Source: a bacterium
GTDB taxonomy: Bacteria > Oederibacteriota > PGYV01 > DSBP01
Length of the DNA stretch: 6,582 nt
NCBI GenBank assembly: GCA_011049465.1
Contig: DSBP01000052.1
Span: 1 to 6,582, forward strand
Direction: 5' to 3'
The position numbers and the translations under genes are program-made. Shown one piece after another: positions 1-5,588 of this stretch. Each line of letters begins with the position of its first letter. Within the stretch, counting starts at the first letter, position 1. The notes under the pieces are model-generated. The model was not told where the DNA came from. It did not search any database and saw nothing but the letters and a program-made list of their open reading frames with translations.

Positions 1-350
1 TAAGCATACTGCGCCTTAAAAAACTGATAGACCTTTTAAAGAGCAGCGGTTTTGATTACCGTGAGGAAGCTGTAAATTTTCATCTTAAAATAGCATTCCC
101 CTTCTCATCCTTTATACTGGCGCTGCTCGGCGTCTCCATACCCTACCTTTTCCACACTACCCGCTCATACGCAAACGCCGCGCTTGGCGTTGTCTTTACG
201 GTGATTGTAGCCTTCTTTTATATGGGGCTTGTTACTATCGGCATGTCTGTCGGAAATGTAGGAGCCCTGCCGCCCATGCCCGCTGCCTGGCTCGGCAATA
301 TCGTCTTTGTTTTTATAGGGTTTCTGGTGTTCTTTAAGGTAAAAAAGTAG
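1..350 (+). CDS. LptF/LptG family LPS export permease, C-terminal part (5' end outside window)
   Basis: The frame starting at base 3 is open from the left edge to a TAG at 348-350 and gives 115 residues. It shows the C-terminal half of a YjgP/YjgQ (LptF/LptG) permease: a conserved His-Leu-Lys before a hydrophobic stretch (about residues 31-49), a second membrane segment (about 60-80), a loop with Gly-Ala-Leu-Pro-Pro and an Ala-Ala-Trp-Leu motif (87-97), then a last membrane segment (about 96-112) and a basic tail. Three membrane spans followed by a lysine-rich end match the last three of the six spans in this family. In known systems these inner-membrane subunits work with the LptB ATPase to extract lipopolysaccharide for transport. 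I cannot say whether this is LptF or LptG, since the diagnostic periplasmic domain lies outside the window. It converges on the envC-like gene with no intergenic base. Confidence 0.88.
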   Translation, partial: SILRLKKLIDLLKSSGFDYREEAVNFHLKIAFPFSSFILALLGVSIPYLFHTTRSYANAALGVVFTVIVAFFYMGLVTIGMSVGNVGALPPMPAAWLGNIVFVFIGFLVFFKVKK

Positions 351-368
351 CTATCTCTTTGAGAGATA
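342..368 (-). terminator. Possible weak intrinsic terminator for the minus-strand operon
   Basis: A perfect 7-bp inverted repeat (352-358 with 362-368, 3-base loop) sits at the very end of the envC-like gene. Read on the minus strand it is followed after a few bases by six T residues (complement of the A run at 341-346). The stem is AT-rich, so it would be weak, and it overlaps the last codons of envC while its T tract lies inside the last codons of the converging permease gene. The arrangement is right for a Rho-independent terminator of the minus-strand transcript; on the + strand no T tract follows. Function is inferred only. Confidence 0.35.
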
Positions 369-1538
369 TGTGATTGGATTCATGGGCGTGGTTCTGTTTC
401 TCAGCTCAAAATAAAGCGCCGGGCCGTGAAAAGACTCAGTATCACCCGCTTCTCCGATTTTCTGCCTGACTGCCACTGCCTGCCCTTCCCTTACAAACAC
501 CTCAGAGAGATGCCCGTATATTGAATAATATCCGCCTCCGTGGTTTAAAATAACCATTTTTCCGTATCCGTCAAACCATCCCGCGTAACCCACTGTTCCT
601 TTAAACACTGAGAAGACAGGCGCTCCCTGATTTACGCTTATATGAATACCCCTGTTATTGACAATTGAGCCGAATTTAGGGTGGTTGTACCTGCCAAAAC
701 TGCTCACAACCCGTCCTCCCTCAACCGGCCATGGGAATTTTCCTCTCGAGCCCGTAAACGCCTCTCCTGCCTCTTTATCGGTCAGCTCAATACTGACCGC
801 CATTTTTTCCAGAAGCACATTCAGGTTTTTCGCGCTTTGCTCAAGATCCTCAACAGCTTTTTGCTTTTGCCCTATATTTGCCCGTATCGTGTTTAACAGC
901 GCGGCCTTCTGCTTACGCTCATTATTAAACCGCTTTGCCCTGTCGGCTTTTTCTTTTTTCATCGCCTCTATTTCCTGTCTGTAACTGATTATCGACTCCC
1001 TGTCGTCCTCAAGCTGCTTAATCGCGTTTGTGTAAGCAGCCACTGCCGCGGCGCTCTCCCTGCTGATTACTTTCATGAATTTATAACGTTTTATAAACTC
1101 AGAGAACCCCTTGGAATTAAAAAGAAACTTCACATACCCCTTTTTCCCTTTTTTATGCTCTCCCCTGATTATCCGTTCAACAGCGTTTTTTTTCAGTTCA
1201 ATAAGCCTCTTGTTTTCCTCTATCCTGGAGTCGAGTTCCCTGAGGTTTCTCTCCAATACCTTTACGTTATTCTCAAATACAGCCATCTCTTTTCTCGTGA
1301 TATCAAGCTCCCTCTCCAGCCTGCGCAGCTGACCGGCAGCGGCCTTTTCCTTTCCCCGTTCTCTGTTTATCAAAGCGCGTTCTTTTTTTATCCGCTCCCG
1401 CAGGGATTTTAGTTCGTTTTGGGTTTTTTGCAGGTCCTTTTTATAGTCCTTGTATTCTTCCTGGACAATCGCCGCGTTGATGTTATATCCAAAACCCGCC
1501 AATACAAAAAAAACAGTTGTTAGAAACACCCTTCTCAC
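351..1538 (-). CDS. envC: EnvC-like murein hydrolase activator (coiled coil plus degenerate LytM/M23 domain)
   Basis: The 395-residue protein has an N-terminal signal peptide (basic start, hydrophobic core to about residue 19, likely cleavage near Ala22/Ala23). A long charged coiled coil covers about 25-255, and a LytM/peptidase M23 domain covers about 268-393. The usual zinc and catalytic residues are mostly gone. The HxGxD motif reads N295-R-G-I-H299 and the HxH motif reads A374-L-Y376; only the His of the YxHL motif (H343) remains. The same pattern occurs in E. coli EnvC, which does not cut peptidoglycan itself but activates periplasmic amidases under control of FtsEX, so that role is inferred here. 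The start is GTG at 1538-1536. It overlaps the ftsX TGA by 4 bases and has an AAGGA ribosome site 7 bases upstream. The gene is last in the operon, directly after ftsE-ftsX. An alternative name is M23 family metallopeptidase, but activity looks unlikely. Confidence 0.9.
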   Translation of the reverse strand: MRRVFLTTVFFVLAGFGYNINAAIVQEEYKDYKKDLQKTQNELKSLRERIKKERALINRERGKEKAAAGQLRRLERELDITRKEMAVFENNVKVLERNLRELDSRIEENKRLIELKKNAVERIIRGEHKKGKKGYVKFLFNSKGFSEFIKRYKFMKVISRESAAAVAAYTNAIKQLEDDRESIISYRQEIEAMKKEKADRAKRFNNERKQKAALLNTIRANIGQKQKAVEDLEQSAKNLNVLLEKMAVSIELTDKEAGEAFTGSRGKFPWPVEGGRVVSSFGRYNHPKFGSIVNNRGIHISVNQGAPVFSVFKGTVGYAGWFDGYGKMVILNHGGGYYSIYGHLSEVFVREGQAVAVRQKIGEAGDTESFHGPALYFELRNRTTPMNPITYLSKR

Positions 1539-2413
1539 TTAAACATCCTTAATTGGGACAGCAGGCTGCCTGTGAAACCCAGCCCAATCCCCGCTCCAAC
1601 CGAGTAAAGAAGCAGCCTTACGGAAAAATATTCCGGCCTGAAAATATGATATACGGAAAGATCCAGTCCTGTCTCCTGTCTGATTTGCGCTATTAATACC
1701 GTAACAACCCCGTAAAGCGCCGCCCAGCCCGCTGCGCCGCCAAACAGCCCGTGAATGACCCCTTCAGCGACAAACGGCATCCGTATATAGCTCTCATCGG
1801 CCCCTATCATCCTGAAGATATATATGTCCTGCTTCCTCGCGTAAATGGTAAGATTAATGATATTTGACACGACAAGCATTGACGCTATTATGAATATTAT
1901 CCCTGCGGCAGCCGCAATAAACCTCACCGCGTTTACTATATTTATCAGGTTTTCAATCTCTCCTGCCCCGTACTGCACTTCCTCAACCCCGTCTTTTTCC
2001 CTTAAAAAAGAGGATATGCGCTCAATCTTCTCCCGCGTATATGTGTCGAGCCTGACAACAATTGAATCAGGAAGCGGGTTTCCTTCAAAAGTATCCATGA
2101 CAGCCTTCATCTCAGGGTCCTGTATGAATTCCTGGAAAGCGTCCCATTTAGTGACAAACCTCACTTCCGCGACACCCGCCAATGCCTTTGTTTCCATTAT
2201 TATATTATCCGTTTTATCCTGCGGCGTGTTATTTTTCAGGAACGCGGTCACCTCAACATTTGACTCAATATGCCGCGCCAGAAAGGTAACCCCTGACTGG
2301 ACTATATAATAGGCTCCCAGCATAAAAACAGTAATCGCGATTGTCCCCGCGGAAATGAGGGACATAAAACCGCTTCTCTTTAAGTTTGTGCCGATCTCCT
2401 TAGCCCATCGCAT
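1535..2413 (-). CDS. ftsX: Cell division protein FtsX, ABC transporter permease-like subunit
   Basis: The 292-residue protein has the FtsX layout: a short cytoplasmic N-terminus, a first membrane span (about 17-42), a large extracytoplasmic domain (about 43-160), and three further spans (about 163-187, 212-243 and 263-287). The extracytoplasmic part includes the typical pattern of short mixed alpha/beta segments around residues 52-150, and the cytoplasmic loop after span 2 carries the family-like Ala-Arg-Lys-Gln and Arg-Met-Ile-Gly-Ala stretches (192-205). In known systems FtsX pairs with the FtsE ATPase in the divisome, and its outer domain binds the coiled coil of EnvC or PcsB to control wall hydrolysis. 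The ATG start (2413-2411) overlaps ftsE by 14 bases and has a GGAAAGG site 9 bases upstream (2423-2429). The TGA stop overlaps the envC GTG by 4 bases. Confidence 0.95.
   Translation of the reverse strand: MRWAKEIGTNLKRSGFMSLISAGTIAITVFMLGAYYIVQSGVTFLARHIESNVEVTAFLKNNTPQDKTDNIIMETKALAGVAEVRFVTKWDAFQEFIQDPEMKAVMDTFEGNPLPDSIVVRLDTYTREKIERISSFLREKDGVEEVQYGAGEIENLINIVNAVRFIAAAAGIIFIIASMLVVSNIINLTIYARKQDIYIFRMIGADESYIRMPFVAEGVIHGLFGGAAGWAALYGVVTVLIAQIRQETGLDLSVYHIFRPEYFSVRLLLYSVGAGIGLGFTGSLLSQLRMFK
1546..1550 (-). promoter_or_regulatory. Ribosome binding site supporting the GTG start of envC
   Basis: Minus-strand AAGGA lies 7 bases before the GTG at 1538-1536, inside the ftsX coding end. It supports GTG as the true start of the envC-like gene and the 4-base GTGA overlap with the ftsX stop codon. 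Confidence 0.6.
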
Positions 2414-3065
2414 CTGACACTACCTTTCCTTTGTCAAGCCTGATTATCCGGTGGCCAAGCTTGCTCATTATTTCCTTGTTATGGCTGGCTATAATAACCG
2501 TGGTTCCTGCCCTGTTTGCCTCTGTGAGCATCTCCATTATTTCCCACGAACTGTAATCATCCAGGTTTCCCGTTGGCTCATCCGCAAGGAGTATGGGCGG
2601 GGATGTAATGAGCGCCCTCGCGATTGCGGCTTTTTGTTTTTCCCCGCCGGATAAATGCCACGGGTTCAGGCTCTCTTTTCCCGTCAAACCTATCCTGTCT
2701 ATCATTGTCTGCGCCAGCTTTTTTACATATTCCATATTTTCGCCCCTTACGACAAGGGGAAGAGCAATGTTCTCAAACAGGGGCCTGTCAAACAGCAGTT
2801 TAAAATCCTGAAATACAAAACCTATTCCCCGCCTGTAAGCCGGCAGCCTTCCTGTGCCGATGTGCGTTATGTCAAGGCTGTCAACAAAAATAGCTCCCAT
2901 CGTGGGAAGGTCTTCCCTGTAAAGAAGGTTTAATATGGTCGTTTTGCCCGCGCCCGAGGGGCCTGTTATAAACACAAATTCCCCGCGCTTCACCTCAAAA
3001 GATATGTCAGACAGCGCCTGAATATCCCTCTCAAAGACCTTATAAACCCTGTTAAATTTTATCAC
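2400..3065 (-). CDS. ftsE: Cell division ATP-binding protein FtsE
   Basis: This is a 221-residue ABC ATPase of the usual FtsE length. It has a Walker A motif (G35-P-S-G-A-G-K41-T42), Q-loop Gln86, an ABC signature L138-S-G-G-E142, a Walker B I158-L-L-A-D162-E163 followed by P-T-G-N-L-D, and an H-loop His195. The Phe-Gln-Asp-Phe-Lys-Leu-Leu stretch after the Q-loop (85-91) and the immediate ftsX neighbour separate it from LolD- or MacB-type ATPases. It is cytoplasmic and couples ATP hydrolysis to FtsX conformational change at the septum. The start is GTG (3065-3063), overlapping the TGA of the upstream ribonuclease fragment by 4 bases. No strong ribosome site is visible, so translation probably depends on coupling with the upstream gene. 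That matters because the upstream gene is interrupted by an amber codon. Confidence 0.96.
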   Translation of the reverse strand: MIKFNRVYKVFERDIQALSDISFEVKRGEFVFITGPSGAGKTTILNLLYREDLPTMGAIFVDSLDITHIGTGRLPAYRRGIGFVFQDFKLLFDRPLFENIALPLVVRGENMEYVKKLAQTMIDRIGLTGKESLNPWHLSGGEKQKAAIARALITSPPILLADEPTGNLDDYSSWEIMEMLTEANRAGTTVIIASHNKEIMSKLGHRIIRLDKGKVVSDAMG

Positions 3066-3448
3066 AACTCATACCCGCTTCCCGGCTCCGGGCAGACAAC
3101 ATCATCAATTCCCGCTTCCTTAAGCCGCTCCATTAATATTTCCTGCTGGTCAGACTCGCCGTGGACAAGAAAGACCTTTTTAAGTTTTCTCATGGATTTT
3201 TTGGAGCTCGCGGCTTTTTTGACAAAAGAGACCAGCGACTTGCTGCCCGCATGCCCGCTGAATTCATTTACAACCTGAACAGAGGCGTTTACCCTGTAGG
3301 GTTCGCCGAATATCTTGACATTTTTCTCGCCTTCCAGAAGCCTTCTCCCCAGGGTATTAACCGCCTGATACCCGACAATGACGATGGAATGAGACGGATC
3401 CTCAATGTTATTCTTCAAATGGTGCAGTATCCTGCCCGCTTCGCACAT
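3062..3448 (-). CDS. MBL/beta-CASP ribonuclease-type protein, C-terminal fragment downstream of in-frame TAG
   Basis: As an independent frame from the first ATG (3448) this gives 128 residues, but it is really the C-terminal part of the gene at 3482-4474 in the same frame. Homology-type sequence starts 11 codons before the ATG, immediately after the TAG (a Leu-Ser-Ala-Thr-Gly-Met stretch typical of the family), so the ATG is inside a conserved motif and no Shine-Dalgarno site precedes it. The fragment carries the rest of the beta-CASP domain (Gly-Arg-Ile-Leu-His-His-Leu at 5-11), the motif B histidine (F63-S-G-H66) and the motif C histidine (L94-V-H96-G-E), plus the RNA-specificity (RMMBL-type) tail. 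The aspartate that often follows motif B is replaced by Gly68. Alone it has no metal-binding HxHxDH and should be inactive. Its TGA overlaps the ftsE GTG start by 4 bases. Whether it is translated separately, by read-through, or not at all cannot be told from sequence. Confidence 0.7.
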   Translation of the reverse strand: MCEAGRILHHLKNNIEDPSHSIVIVGYQAVNTLGRRLLEGEKNVKIFGEPYRVNASVQVVNEFSGHAGSKSLVSFVKKAASSKKSMRKLKKVFLVHGESDQQEILMERLKEAGIDDVVCPEPGSGYEL

Positions 3449-3474
3449 GCCTGTGGCCGACAGGACAAAGCAGG
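3431..3474 (-). other. Nested inverted repeats just downstream of the in-frame TAG
   Basis: On the minus-strand RNA an outer 5-bp pairing (3470-3474 with 3431-3435) encloses an inner perfect 5-bp hairpin (3460-3464 with 3450-3454, 5-base loop). The structure begins 7 bases after the TAG. Short pairings like this arise easily by chance in coding sequence, so this records only that the pairing exists. Confidence 0.3.
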
Positions 3475-3481
3475 GATTTTT

Positions 3482-3484
3482 CTA
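3482..3484 (-). other. In-frame amber (TAG) codon interrupting the MBL/beta-CASP gene
   Basis: The minus strand reads Ala-Ile-Asn-Glu-TAG-Lys-Asn-Pro, with both flanks matching the conserved family sequence in the same frame. The distance from the TAG to the downstream ATG is exactly 12 codons counting the TAG, and no base needs to be added or removed to join the halves. Ignoring the TAG gives one 470-codon gene (4474 to 3065 plus the stop), the normal length for this family. One-base neighbours of TAG include CAG (Gln), AAG (Lys) and GAG (Glu). The original residue is unknown. Confidence 0.9.
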
Positions 3485-4474
3485 CTCGTTAATCGCCATC
3501 GACTCCTCGCCTTTTTCCGAGTACTGCACCACCACAAGATAAAAAGGACTGCTGTTATTGGCGATAAACTCCATCATGTCGTCGTCAAAACACTCGCTGT
3601 GTTTTTTGAAGACTTCCGTCACCTTTATGGTAAGCGGGCTGTCAACAAATACCGGCATCGCGGGTATCTTATTTCCGAGAAAGAGCTTGTTAAGCACATA
3701 CAACACCTCCTGCGCCCTTTCAACCGCAAAAACCGGGATTATTGTCTTTCCTCCCTTTTTGTATGTTGTATTGATGATTTCAGCCAGCCTGTCCGCGGCC
3801 ATTCCCACGGGCCCGTGGTCCTTTCCGCCGTAAGTTGACTCGCATATAAGGTAATCAATATCATACATGGAATCGGGATCCTTCAGTATAGGCAGCTGCT
3901 TTCTGCCAAGGTCGCCTGTAAACCCTATTTTTATCTCCTTGCCGTTTTCCTTTATCCTCAAAACAACCATAGACGACCCCAGTATATGCCCCGCGTTCAG
4001 GTAATATGCCTGAATTCCGCCGCCGCAGTCAAAATATTCCCCGAGATTCGCAGGCACAATCTTTTTGGCGGCAGCTTCCGCCTCCTGGATTGTGTAAAGC
4101 GGCTCAAACGGTATCTTGGACTGTTTCACCCTCTTTTTATTGACGTACTCAAGGTCTTTTTGCTGCACATATGCCGAATCGGGCAGCATGAGCTCGCAAA
4201 GGTCCTTTGTCGCGTAAGTACTGTAAACCGGCCCCTCGTAACCCATGTTCATAATTGTGGGTATGTTCCCGCAGTGGTCAATATGCGCGTGGCTTAAAAC
4301 TATTGATTTAACCTCTGACGGGTCAAAAGGAAAACACCTGTTTTTTTCAAAGGTTTCCTTTCTTTTGCCCTGGTACATTCCGCAGTCAAGCAAAAGCCTG
4401 TAATCATCGTGTTCAATCAGGTGCATGGATCCGGTTACTTCCCTTGCCGCTCCAAAAAATTTCAGTTTTATCAA
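3482..4474 (-). CDS. MBL/beta-CASP ribonuclease-type protein (YSH1/CPSF73-like), N-terminal part up to in-frame TAG
   Basis: The 330 residues cover the metallo-beta-lactamase domain and the first half of the inserted beta-CASP domain. Visible motifs are Asp30 (motif 1), H62-A-H64-I-D66-H67 (motif 2), His163 in Ala-Gly-His-Ile-Leu-Gly (motif 3), Asp188 in Thr-Gly-Asp (motif 4) and Glu212 in Cys-Glu-Ser-Thr-Tyr-Gly (beta-CASP motif A). This is the bacterial branch of the CPSF73/RNase J superfamily, whose characterised members are zinc-dependent RNA endo- or exonucleases. The substrate of this one is unknown. Motifs B and C lie beyond the TAG, so the truncated product should lack an intact active site. 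The start is TTG (4474-4472), supported by a GAGAGGA site 4 bases upstream and by the family-like Phe-Gly-Ala-Ala-Arg-Glu-Val-Thr-Gly-Ser beginning; the next in-frame ATG (residue 17) would remove the first strand. It lies 48 bases after pfkA. Confidence 0.88.
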   Translation of the reverse strand: MIKLKFFGAAREVTGSMHLIEHDDYRLLLDCGMYQGKRKETFEKNRCFPFDPSEVKSIVLSHAHIDHCGNIPTIMNMGYEGPVYSTYATKDLCELMLPDSAYVQQKDLEYVNKKRVKQSKIPFEPLYTIQEAEAAAKKIVPANLGEYFDCGGGIQAYYLNAGHILGSSMVVLRIKENGKEIKIGFTGDLGRKQLPILKDPDSMYDIDYLICESTYGGKDHGPVGMAADRLAEIINTTYKKGGKTIIPVFAVERAQEVLYVLNKLFLGNKIPAMPVFVDSPLTIKVTEVFKKHSECFDDDMMEFIANNSSPFYLVVVQYSEKGEESMAINE

Positions 4475-4478
4475 CGGA

Positions 4479-4485
4479 TCCTCTC
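4479..4485 (-). promoter_or_regulatory. Ribosome binding site supporting the TTG start of the MBL/beta-CASP gene
   Basis: Minus-strand GAGAGGA lies 4 bases before a TTG codon (4474-4472). No ATG or GTG in the same frame lies between the site and the conserved N-terminal strand, so TTG is the most likely initiation codon. Confidence 0.6.
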
Positions 4486-4488
4486 TTT

Positions 4489-4506
4489 CCCGGGATATTT
4501 CCCGAA
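4489..4506 (-). other. Small hairpin in the pfkA-ribonuclease intergenic gap
   Basis: In the 48-base gap a perfect 5-bp GC-rich stem (4491-4495 with 4500-4504, 4-base loop) can be extended by two G-U pairs in the minus-strand RNA. It ends just before the ribosome site of the TTG-started gene. No T tract follows, so it is not a standard terminator. It could slow or process the message between the two genes, but that is speculation. Confidence 0.3.
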
Positions 4507-4522
4507 GGCCCGCTACATTTTG

Positions 4523-5497
4523 TCAGATTGAAAAAGCCTCGTTCATTCTGTAAGCCTGCCTGTCAATTTTTCGCTCTTTTCCTATCACGTTTTTGAGGCT
4601 GTGGACAACCATGGTGTTTGCCTGAATTCCCACCATTGTGCTCTCCCCTCTCTTTTGCCCAAGCAAAGCCTTTACGGCTTTGTAGCCAAAAGTAAGCCCC
4701 AGCCTTCTACTCGCCGCAGTGGGCGAACCGCCTCTTTGAATATAGCCCAGAACAGTATACCTCGCCTCCATTCCTATGCGCTTTTCAATGCGCTCGGCAA
4801 ACTTATTGGACAGGCCGACGCCTTCGGCCATTACAATAATACTGGAATCTTTTCCCTTTTCTATGCCGGCCTTTAAAACCGAGCATATCCGGCCTATTTC
4901 AGCCTCTTTTTTAAACTCCGGTATCAGGATAATTTCAGCGCCTCCTGTCAGCCCTATCTCAAGCGCCAGGAACCCGCGTTCTCTTCCCATCACCTCGACA
5001 ATAAATACCCTCTCGTGCGAAGCTGCCGTGTCCCTTATTTTATCAATGGCTCCCAGCCCCACATTTACAGCCGTATCAAACCCTATCGTATAATCCGTCC
5101 CGTAAACATCATTATCAATTGAGCCGGGGATAAAAACCACCGGAACTCCGCTCTCCTTTGATATTATATGCGCGCCCCTGCGGGAGCCGTCCCCGCCTAT
5201 TACCGCAAGCCCGTCAATTTTCATGTTTTTAATGTTGTGATACGCGGACTTTCTGACATTCTTTTTATGGAACTCAGGGCAGCGCATGGTCTGAAGCATT
5301 GTTCCTCCGCGGTTAATTATACCGCTGACGCTGTGTGAATCCATGCGAACAAACCTGTTCTCAAGAAGGCCTTTAAAACCGTGCTCCACGCCGAAAACAC
5401 CTGCCCCTTTTGATATGGCGGTCCTTACCACCGCCCTTATCGCCGCGTTCATTCCCGGCGCGTCTCCGCCGGTGGTCATAACAGCAATTCTTTTCAT
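4523..5497 (-). CDS. pfkA: ATP-type 6-phosphofructokinase
   Basis: The 324-residue enzyme is the usual bacterial PfkA length. It should phosphorylate fructose 6-phosphate to fructose 1,6-bisphosphate in glycolysis, in the cytoplasm. Visible motifs are the N-terminal T9-G-G-D-A-P-G-M-N nucleotide loop, G101-G-D103-G104-S, the catalytic P124-G125-S-I-D128-N-D130, H161-E-R163 and M170-G-R172 for substrate binding, and Gly-Tyr-Ile-Gln-Arg-Gly-Gly (251-257). Glycine at positions 104 and 125 (E. coli 104 and 124) is the pattern of ATP users; PPi users generally have Asp and Lys there. Tyr252 replaces the His of the E. coli His-Ile-Gln-Arg-Gly-Gly motif, a substitution I believe also occurs in other bacterial PfkA proteins. 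The ATG (5497-5495) has a strong GGAGGT site 3 bases upstream. It is preceded by a 91-base gap and followed by the ribonuclease gene 48 bases on. Confidence 0.95.
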   Translation of the reverse strand: MKRIAVMTTGGDAPGMNAAIRAVVRTAISKGAGVFGVEHGFKGLLENRFVRMDSHSVSGIINRGGTMLQTMRCPEFHKKNVRKSAYHNIKNMKIDGLAVIGGDGSRRGAHIISKESGVPVVFIPGSIDNDVYGTDYTIGFDTAVNVGLGAIDKIRDTAASHERVFIVEVMGRERGFLALEIGLTGGAEIILIPEFKKEAEIGRICSVLKAGIEKGKDSSIIVMAEGVGLSNKFAERIEKRIGMEARYTVLGYIQRGGSPTAASRRLGLTFGYKAVKALLGQKRGESTMVGIQANTMVVHSLKNVIGKERKIDRQAYRMNEAFSI

Positions 5498-5588
5498 AAT
5501 ACCTCCGAGGCTAAGATTATTTTTTTACAGAATTATCACGCAAACAAAAGGGGTATCGCTTTAAGGCAAACAACACCGTGTCCGGAAC
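5498..5588 (-). promoter_or_regulatory. pfkA leader/intergenic region with strong ribosome site; promoter uncertain
   Basis: This is the longest gap in the minus-strand string (91 bases), so it is the best place inside the window for an internal promoter. It contains the pfkA Shine-Dalgarno GGAGGT (5501-5506) and a -10-like GATAAT (5532-5537), but no convincing -35 hexamer 16-18 bases upstream of it. There is also a run of seven A residues on the minus strand. I see no terminator hairpin after the upstream gene. A separate promoter for pfkA-rnase-ftsEX-envC is possible but not shown. Confidence 0.3.

Noticed and set aside
658..984. Open frames on the + strand opposite the envC-like gene
   Set aside because: They are Ser/Phe-rich translations typical of the reverse of a Lys/Glu-rich coiled coil, with no domain pattern.
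1845..2309. 154-codon + strand frame opposite ftsX
   Set aside because: It is a shadow of the ftsX reading frame with no domain pattern or ribosome site that I could see.
3449..3484. Frameshift as the cause of the ribonuclease split
   Set aside because: Both halves are in the same frame and the codons between them encode family-like sequence. A single stop codon accounts for the split.
3161..3838. 225-codon open frame on the + strand opposite the MBL/beta-CASP gene
   Set aside because: It is antisense to well-supported coding sequence, its translation shows no recognisable domain, and it spans both halves of the split gene as a by-product of their codon use.
4523..5497. Pyrophosphate-dependent phosphofructokinase
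   Set aside because: The two positions that usually mark PPi users (Asp and Lys) are both glycine here (104 and 125), which fits ATP dependence.
5532..5560. Sigma70-type promoter before pfkA
   Set aside because: Only a -10-like GATAAT is present; no acceptable -35 hexamer lies 16-18 bases upstream, so it is noted only as uncertain.
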